26,756 nt of DNA from contig NZ_JACOPP010000032.1 of assembly GCF_014287895.1 (NCBI RefSeq), forward strand, positions 1 through 26,756, in the 5' to 3' direction. Source of the stretch: Lawsonibacter hominis (GTDB lineage Bacteria; Bacillota; Clostridia; Oscillospirales; Oscillospiraceae). Shown piece after piece: positions 22,619 through 26,756 of this stretch. Made by a program: the position numbers and the translations under genes. Each line of letters opens with the position of its first letter. The first letter of the stretch is position 1. Below the pieces are notes generated by a model. The model did no database searches. It worked only from the letters and a program-made list of their open reading frames with translations, and had not been told where the DNA came from.

Positions 22619-23032
22619 ATGGTGAGAGTGATCATGGGCATCAAGGGCACCGGCAAGACCAAGCAGATGATCGAGCTCATTAATTCCGCTGTCCACAGCG
22701 AAAACGGCAATGTGGTCTGCATCGAACGCGGGCCCAAGCTGACTTATGATATCCATTACAAGATCCGCCTGGTGGAAGCCAGCCATTATGATATGAGCAA
22801 CTTCGATTTCCTGAAGGGCTTCATCAGCGGCCTGTACGCCGGCAACTACGACATCACCCATGTCTTTATCGACAGCCTGACCAAGATCGTTTCCTCCGAC
22901 GCATCCGACCATGCGGTAGAGGAGTTCCTGGATTGGCTGAACAGCTTCTCCGAAAAGAACAACATCAAGTTCACCGTCACCATCAGCGCAGACGCCTCTC
23001 TGGCCACCGAGGGCGTGAAAAAGTATTTCTGA
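22619..23032 (+). CDS. Small P-loop ATP-binding protein, function unknown
   Basis: A 137-residue protein opening with a Walker A motif, GIKGTGKTK (7-15), and a hydrophobic strand ending in Asp, DITHVFIDSLTK, that fits a Walker B. It is far too short for an AAA+ or ABC ATPase and has no other recognised domain or membrane segment. The body is a compact alpha/beta single domain. I recall similar short proteins in related gut Clostridia annotated only as hypothetical or ATP-binding. It has its own promoter and a strong terminator, so it is a single-gene unit, and no partner is suggested by context. Confidence 0.82.
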   Translation: MVRVIMGIKGTGKTKQMIELINSAVHSENGNVVCIERGPKLTYDIHYKIRLVEASHYDMSNFDFLKGFISGLYAGNYDITHVFIDSLTKIVSSDASDHAVEEFLDWLNSFSEKNNIKFTVTISADASLATEGVKKYF

Positions 23033-23048
23033 TCAGCCGGACCGAAAC

Positions 23049-23072
23049 GGGCCCCGCCAGTTGGCGGGGCCC
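23049..23072 (+). terminator. Intrinsic terminator of the P-loop gene
   Basis: An 11-bp GC stem (23049-23059 with 23062-23072) with a 2-base spacer is followed by a T-rich tract to 23093. It separates the GC-rich housekeeping region from the AT-richer right end. Confidence 0.88.
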
Positions 23073-23098
23073 ATTCCTGTTTGGCTTTTCTTTATATT

Positions 23099-24115
23099 CT
23101 AATATAATGAGATACCTAGATTTTTGCATTCTTCGGGTGCCCGTACTACTTCAAAACCTGCTTTTATGAGAGCATCCCGTAGCATTAGGACCTCCTCGTC
23201 TGAAAAAGCTGTGCGGGGCAACCTGGCGTAATAGTTGGGGAAAATTCCGAGCAGCCAGGCAGTAATCTTATAGCGGTAGGGGAAGCGTCCGTAAGTCTTG
23301 ATCGTGGTGCCAAATACCCCGCGGACAGCGTCGGTGGCAGGCTCAAGGCGCTTTTGAATGGCAAATGCCTCGTTAAGATCGCCCCGCTTTACTGCATTGA
23401 CGATAGCAACATCATATTCCACACGCCAGCAGCCCCCGCCGTTAAACGTACCTTCCGCACCGTTGACAAGGCTCTCGGCCAAATCATGGTCACCTGCGCG
23501 CAAGGTGCACACGTGTCGGCCTGTTTGTGCCTCCACCTCACGCATATTGGCCACCAGTTCTTTTATTAAGCCGTTGTTTTGACGGCTTTCATATTTCCAG
23601 GCGCAAATATTGGGACAGGCAAGCGCAATCTCTTTCAGTACAGCGGGAGGGGTACCTACCATTAGTGCCATAATGGGAAGATCGAAGGCCTTATCGAACG
23701 TTTTATAGAGGTTGATAAAATCCTCCATATTATTTTGATCCGGCACAGGGTGAAGATACAGCACATCCGCGCCCGCTTCAATGACCTTTTCTGCTTCTTT
23801 GACCATGTCCCAAGTCCACTGCTGATTTCTGGGTTCAATTTTTCCGGTCACCGGAATGCGCCCTTTGGATTCCTCCTTGGCAATTTCAATCAAACGGCAG
23901 GTTTCTTCTAAGGAAAGGCCCTCTACCTCATTCGGATCAAGGCCTGCGATACCGGAGTCAATCATATGTCGAATCATACTGCGATATGTGTCTTCATCGA
24001 TTTCACGGCAGGTATTGTCTGTCCAGGGTACGATGGTAGCGGGATAAACGCCAGACCAATCCAGCCCCATCGGACCTTTTCCACTGGGTTTGTTCCATTT
24101 GTTCCGGTTATTCAT
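23099..24115 (-). CDS. Dihydrodipicolinate synthase/N-acetylneuraminate lyase superfamily protein, atypical active site
   Basis: A 338-residue class I aldolase-type TIM barrel of the DapA/NanA superfamily. The Schiff-base lysine is K174 in CAWKYES. By hand alignment to E. coli DapA, the GTTGE loop is replaced by DPNEVEG (60-66), so both catalytic threonines are gone, and the tyrosine of the PYYN loop is replaced by HPVP (122-125). It is also about 45 residues longer than DapA. It is therefore not DapA; a 2-keto acid or sugar-acid lyase or hydratase is more likely. The start follows AAGGAG, 8 bp upstream. It lies 40 bp after the GntP permease, whose substrate it probably metabolises. Confidence 0.85.
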   Translation of the reverse strand: MNNRNKWNKPSGKGPMGLDWSGVYPATIVPWTDNTCREIDEDTYRSMIRHMIDSGIAGLDPNEVEGLSLEETCRLIEIAKEESKGRIPVTGKIEPRNQQWTWDMVKEAEKVIEAGADVLYLHPVPDQNNMEDFINLYKTFDKAFDLPIMALMVGTPPAVLKEIALACPNICAWKYESRQNNGLIKELVANMREVEAQTGRHVCTLRAGDHDLAESLVNGAEGTFNGGGCWRVEYDVAIVNAVKRGDLNEAFAIQKRLEPATDAVRGVFGTTIKTYGRFPYRYKITAWLLGIFPNYYARLPRTAFSDEEVLMLRDALIKAGFEVVRAPEECKNLGISLY

Positions 24116-24155
24116 GATAAACACTCCTTCTTTTTGATAGATGCCGCTTGTTCCG

Positions 24156-25496
24156 TTAGATCAGACCAGGGAACAGCGTCATAACAATGGCCGCCACAAA
24201 GGCGCTGACAAGGGTTGCTACAACAGAGTTCAAAAACATTAACGGATAGGATTCCTTGACGGTACATCCGGGAAGTGCAATCGCCGTCAGGACACCTGCG
24301 TTGGTTGGCAGGGAGTCAAAGGTAGTTCCTGCCATGGTCACGAGCCGATGAAACGCCTGTGCGGGAACGCCCGCCGCCAGGAAAGAGGGGGCCAGCATGT
24401 TGACCGCCGCGGAGACGCCGCCCACCGGATTGCCCATGATCCCAACCACAATGGAGGCAGCAACCACTACGAAAATCAACAGCATCCCGCTATCGACAGA
24501 GGTTAATGCCTGTACGATTGCACCAAAAGCGTCCGTGGCGCTTACAACGGCGCCGAACCCCACAAGAGAACCGGTAATCAGGGCGATCCGTGCTGTCTGA
24601 GGGACGGCACCGTTGAATGCTGCAATGACCGCACGGCCATAACGGTTTTCCTTGTTTTGGGCCTTGAGTGCGGGGGCAAACAGGATCAGAGCGAGTACCA
24701 ATCCAATGAGCATAGCGAGAATGATATTTAGCTTAAATACATTGAACACCACAAAAATTGCAATTAATGGGATAAGGGCCACAAAGAAATTGGGAACCCG
24801 TTTTGTCTCATCGGCAACGGGGTCCGTATCAATCCCGCAGAATTGCTCGCCCCGTACCTTTGCACGCTTCAAAACCCAAACGGTGAACAGAATGGCGAGG
24901 ATGCCGCCGACGGCACTGCCAATTAATCCGGGGACGAGGGCTGCTGTGGGCGTTGTCCCCAGCGCCAGGGGGATTACGTTGATAATCTGAGGACTGCCCG
25001 GGAGTGACGACATCATGCTTCCGATATAAATACAGCCTGGGATATAGCGGCGGGGCAGATTGACCTCTTTAAAAAAACCGATTACCAACGGGACCCGTGC
25101 GATGATAGAGGCCATAGCGTCAATTCCACCCAGATAGAAAACGGTCGTGATTGCAAAGGATGACAACACCGCAACCCAAATTCCGCGCGTACCGTGTACG
25201 CCGCCCTTGGCGAACGTTCTGATGATGGTTTTGGCGATGACCTGGGATGCGCCGGATTCACTGTAAAGTGCCGCAAACATACACCCAACCAGGAAAATGG
25301 GGGTATACGTCTTGATAAATCCGGCGGCTCCAGACATAAAGGTTTCTGTATAGGTCTCCAGAGAGAGGGCGCGATTGCAGATCGCTACCACCATGGCAGC
25401 AATTACGGACAGCCATACGACATCCAGTTTTTGAAATGTAAAATACATTAGGATCGCAATCCCCAACAGGATTCCCACGATGCCGAGAATGTTCAT
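24156..25496 (-). CDS. GntP family permease
   Basis: A 446-residue, highly hydrophobic protein with roughly 12 membrane segments. The C-terminal stretch AFHRLVTMAGTTFDSLPTNAGVLTAI matches the conserved H-R...D-S/T-L-P-x-N pattern of GntP-type proton symporters for gluconate and related hydroxy or keto acids. The MGNPVGGVSAAVN segment is also conserved. The start follows AAGGAGG. It heads the minus-strand operon with the atypical aldolase, and the LysR gene is divergent. A sugar-acid or small carboxylate is the likely cargo; related CitM/Dcu-type families are an alternative assignment. Confidence 0.85.
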   Translation of the reverse strand: MNILGIVGILLGIAILMYFTFQKLDVVWLSVIAAMVVAICNRALSLETYTETFMSGAAGFIKTYTPIFLVGCMFAALYSESGASQVIAKTIIRTFAKGGVHGTRGIWVAVLSSFAITTVFYLGGIDAMASIIARVPLVIGFFKEVNLPRRYIPGCIYIGSMMSSLPGSPQIINVIPLALGTTPTAALVPGLIGSAVGGILAILFTVWVLKRAKVRGEQFCGIDTDPVADETKRVPNFFVALIPLIAIFVVFNVFKLNIILAMLIGLVLALILFAPALKAQNKENRYGRAVIAAFNGAVPQTARIALITGSLVGFGAVVSATDAFGAIVQALTSVDSGMLLIFVVVAASIVVGIMGNPVGGVSAAVNMLAPSFLAAGVPAQAFHRLVTMAGTTFDSLPTNAGVLTAIALPGCTVKESYPLMFLNSVVATLVSAFVAAIVMTLFPGLI

Positions 25497-25586
25497 AACT
25501 CCTCCTTGCATGTTTTCGTATAGACCAGTTCCTTTGTTTGCACGCTTGGAAATATTGATCATAAGCACTGCAGTTGCTTGGGACTC

Positions 25587-25640
25587 ATTTTAGCATTTAT
25601 AAACAAATAAGTGAAAGTCGAATCACGACTTTCGCTTATT
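25587..25640 (-). promoter_or_regulatory. Permease promoter overlapped by a 35-bp palindrome
   Basis: On the minus strand TTTCAC (25611-25616) and TAAAAT (25587-25592) are 18 bp apart. A palindrome with 15-nt arms, AATAAGTGAAAGTCG (25606-25620) and CGACTTTCGCTTATT (25626-25640), differs at one pair and spans the -35. It is the probable LysR operator. For lysR itself the plus strand offers TATAAT hexamers in the AT-rich stretch 25660-25685, without a clear -35. Confidence 0.75.
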
Positions 25641-25715
25641 CCGAAGTGGTGTGACCATTTGTTATAATAATTTTATATAATTATTTTTATCAATGCGCGC
25701 AGGAGGAGAACCGAT

Positions 25716-26639
25716 ATGCAGTTTTATAACATCCACTGTTTTATCGTCCTGGCGGAGGAACTGAACTTTACCAAGGCAGCTGAAATTATGAACATGACGC
25801 AATCCGCATTCAGCAAGACCATATCTGCGCTGGAAGACGAAATCGGTTGCAGGCTGTTCTATCGTGACCGAAGGCATGTAAGGCTCACGGATGCGGGGGC
25901 CGCTTTCCTGACCCACGCCGAGAATATAATGCAAGAGTTCAATAACGGTGTTACATATGCCCGTCACGCAGAGCAGGGAATGCAGGGGCTGGTCCGCATC
26001 GCGTTTTTGAGCTGCTCTATGCAGACCATCCTGCCGACATTAATTTCGGCGTTCCGCGAGCGCTATCCGGACATTGAAATTGAGCTGTATGACGGAACAC
26101 AGCACCAAGTCATCGAATATTTGAACTCTGATCGTGTGGATATTGCCATGTTTGCCGATTTGGGCTTGAATAGTCTGGAAAACTGCAGCTTTAAAACCCT
26201 GTACCGGGATGAATACTGCATTGTGGTCAATCAGGATCATCCGCTGGCTGATCGGGAATTCGTGGACTTTTCCATGTTTCAGTCTGATACATTCCTGTCC
26301 ATTGGACGCAACAGTATTTATAGCCACCTTACGATCTCCGATATTAATGTAATCGTCAAGGCCTGCGCCGCCTATGGTTTTATTCCTAAAATTGTGCATG
26401 GCGTCAATTCCCTGACCAATCTTCCGCTTATGGTGGAATGTGGAATGGGGATCGCTGTACTGTCCGAACATATGAAGCTTTACGCATCAGATCATGTACG
26501 GTTTTTACGGCTTTCGGATCATAAATTGTTTTTTTCGGGAATTGCCGCTTGGCGCAAGGGTAATCTCAACCCCTGCCTGCAAAAATTTATTGACTTAATC
26601 TATGAGATGTATCCAAACCAAGCCTTGTTCGAACCGTGA
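25716..26639 (+). CDS. LysR family transcriptional regulator
   Basis: A 307-residue LysR-type regulator. The N-terminal winged helix (1-60) has the family pattern FTKAAEIMNMTQSAFSKTISALEDEIGCRLFYRD, and a linker helix and periplasmic-binding-like effector domain (about 90-300) follow. It should form a tetramer and activate or repress the divergent permease-aldolase operon on sensing a pathway metabolite. The start follows GGAGGAG. The codon use is AT-richer than in genes left of 23 kb, as for its two divergent neighbours, suggesting the three travel together. Confidence 0.93.
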   Translation: MQFYNIHCFIVLAEELNFTKAAEIMNMTQSAFSKTISALEDEIGCRLFYRDRRHVRLTDAGAAFLTHAENIMQEFNNGVTYARHAEQGMQGLVRIAFLSCSMQTILPTLISAFRERYPDIEIELYDGTQHQVIEYLNSDRVDIAMFADLGLNSLENCSFKTLYRDEYCIVVNQDHPLADREFVDFSMFQSDTFLSIGRNSIYSHLTISDINVIVKACAAYGFIPKIVHGVNSLTNLPLMVECGMGIAVLSEHMKLYASDHVRFLRLSDHKLFFSGIAAWRKGNLNPCLQKFIDLIYEMYPNQALFEP

Positions 26640-26682
26640 TAAGGTAAAATAAGTTGCGCAAATATAAAAGAGGATAAAAAGA

Positions 26683-26754
26683 GACATGGTTTGCAGAACT
26701 CTGGTAGAATGAAGTTGCGACACACCATTCTGAAAGGAGTCTGTAAACCATGTC
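26683..26754. repeat. 29-nt imperfect inverted repeat around a start codon; possible insertion-sequence end
   Basis: The left arm (26683-26711) and right arm (26726-26754) are imperfect reverse complements. The outer 14 bases, GACATGGTTTGCAG and CTGTAAACCATGTC, differ at one pair, and the inner block AGAATG pairs with CATTCT. The right arm contains the Shine-Dalgarno AAAGGAG (26733-26739) and the ATG at 26750. The left arm holds an extended -10, TGGTAGAAT (26702-26710). Internally started transcripts would lack the left arm, while read-through transcripts would hide the start site. Confidence 0.55.
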
Positions 26755-26756
26755 CG
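26750..26756 (+). CDS. Start of a gene running off the window
   Basis: Only ATG and four bases (Met-Ser-) are present, preceded by AAAGGAG with a 10-nt spacer. The product cannot be identified. The surrounding inverted repeat makes a transposase a reasonable guess, nothing more. Confidence 0.5.

Noticed and set aside
1..26756. CRISPR arrays, tRNA or rRNA genes
   Set aside because: No regularly spaced direct repeats and no tRNA-like T-loop/acceptor arrangement were seen on either strand by eye.

Overview
The window reads as chromosomal DNA of a high-GC anaerobic Clostridia bacterium, most likely of the Oscillospiraceae/Flavonifractor-Lawsonibacter type. That placement is inferred from gene content: a Gram-positive LexA with a GAAC-N4-GTTT box, a DUF1836 regulator, a UPF0237/UPF0210 pair, an HPr-like protein without the phospho-histidine, and a MarR plus heterodimeric ABC exporter operon. 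Codon use is strongly G/C at third positions from the left end to about 23.0 kb. From about 23.1 kb to the right end the DNA is visibly richer in A/T.

Layout. Positions 1-245 hold three strong hairpins and no gene. Positions 246-2344 (minus strand) carry lexA, a VOC-family protein, a DUF6440 protein and exoA, closely spaced behind one SOS-box promoter. Divergently, 2440-6803 is a MarR regulator with two overlapping ABC exporter half-transporters; the first has a degenerate ATP site and the second a canonical one. Positions 6814-8474 carry a short-chain dehydrogenase and a nitroreductase, separated by a 160-bp fold-back element that looks like a MITE. Positions 8536-11344 (minus) hold a DUF1836 regulator, a NfeD-like protein and a flotillin. 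Positions 11497-14246 are rpsO and pnp; 14462-15754 (minus) is mtaB. Positions 15824-18688 carry an HPr-like protein, a YfbR-type nucleotidase, an ACT-domain protein and a UPF0210 protein. Positions 18919-22322 are an orphan molybdopterin oxidoreductase coupled to pgi, followed by a small P-loop protein of unknown function (22619-23032).

The AT-richer right end (23099-26639) is a self-contained catabolic cassette. It has a GntP-type permease and a DapA-superfamily lyase on the minus strand, with a divergent LysR regulator. A 35-bp palindrome between them overlaps the permease -35 element. The lyase keeps the Schiff-base lysine but lacks the usual Thr and Tyr catalytic residues, so its substrate cannot be guessed by homology. 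The last 75 bases contain a 29-nt imperfect inverted repeat around the ribosome binding site and start codon of a gene that runs off the window, as in the read-through protection of some insertion sequences.

Most of the window is ordinary housekeeping DNA. No CRISPR array, tRNA, rRNA, phage module or recognisable defence system was seen. The best candidates for something undescribed are the right-end cassette, the terminal inverted repeat, the fold-back element at 7690-7849, and the duplicated linker module in the second ABC subunit.
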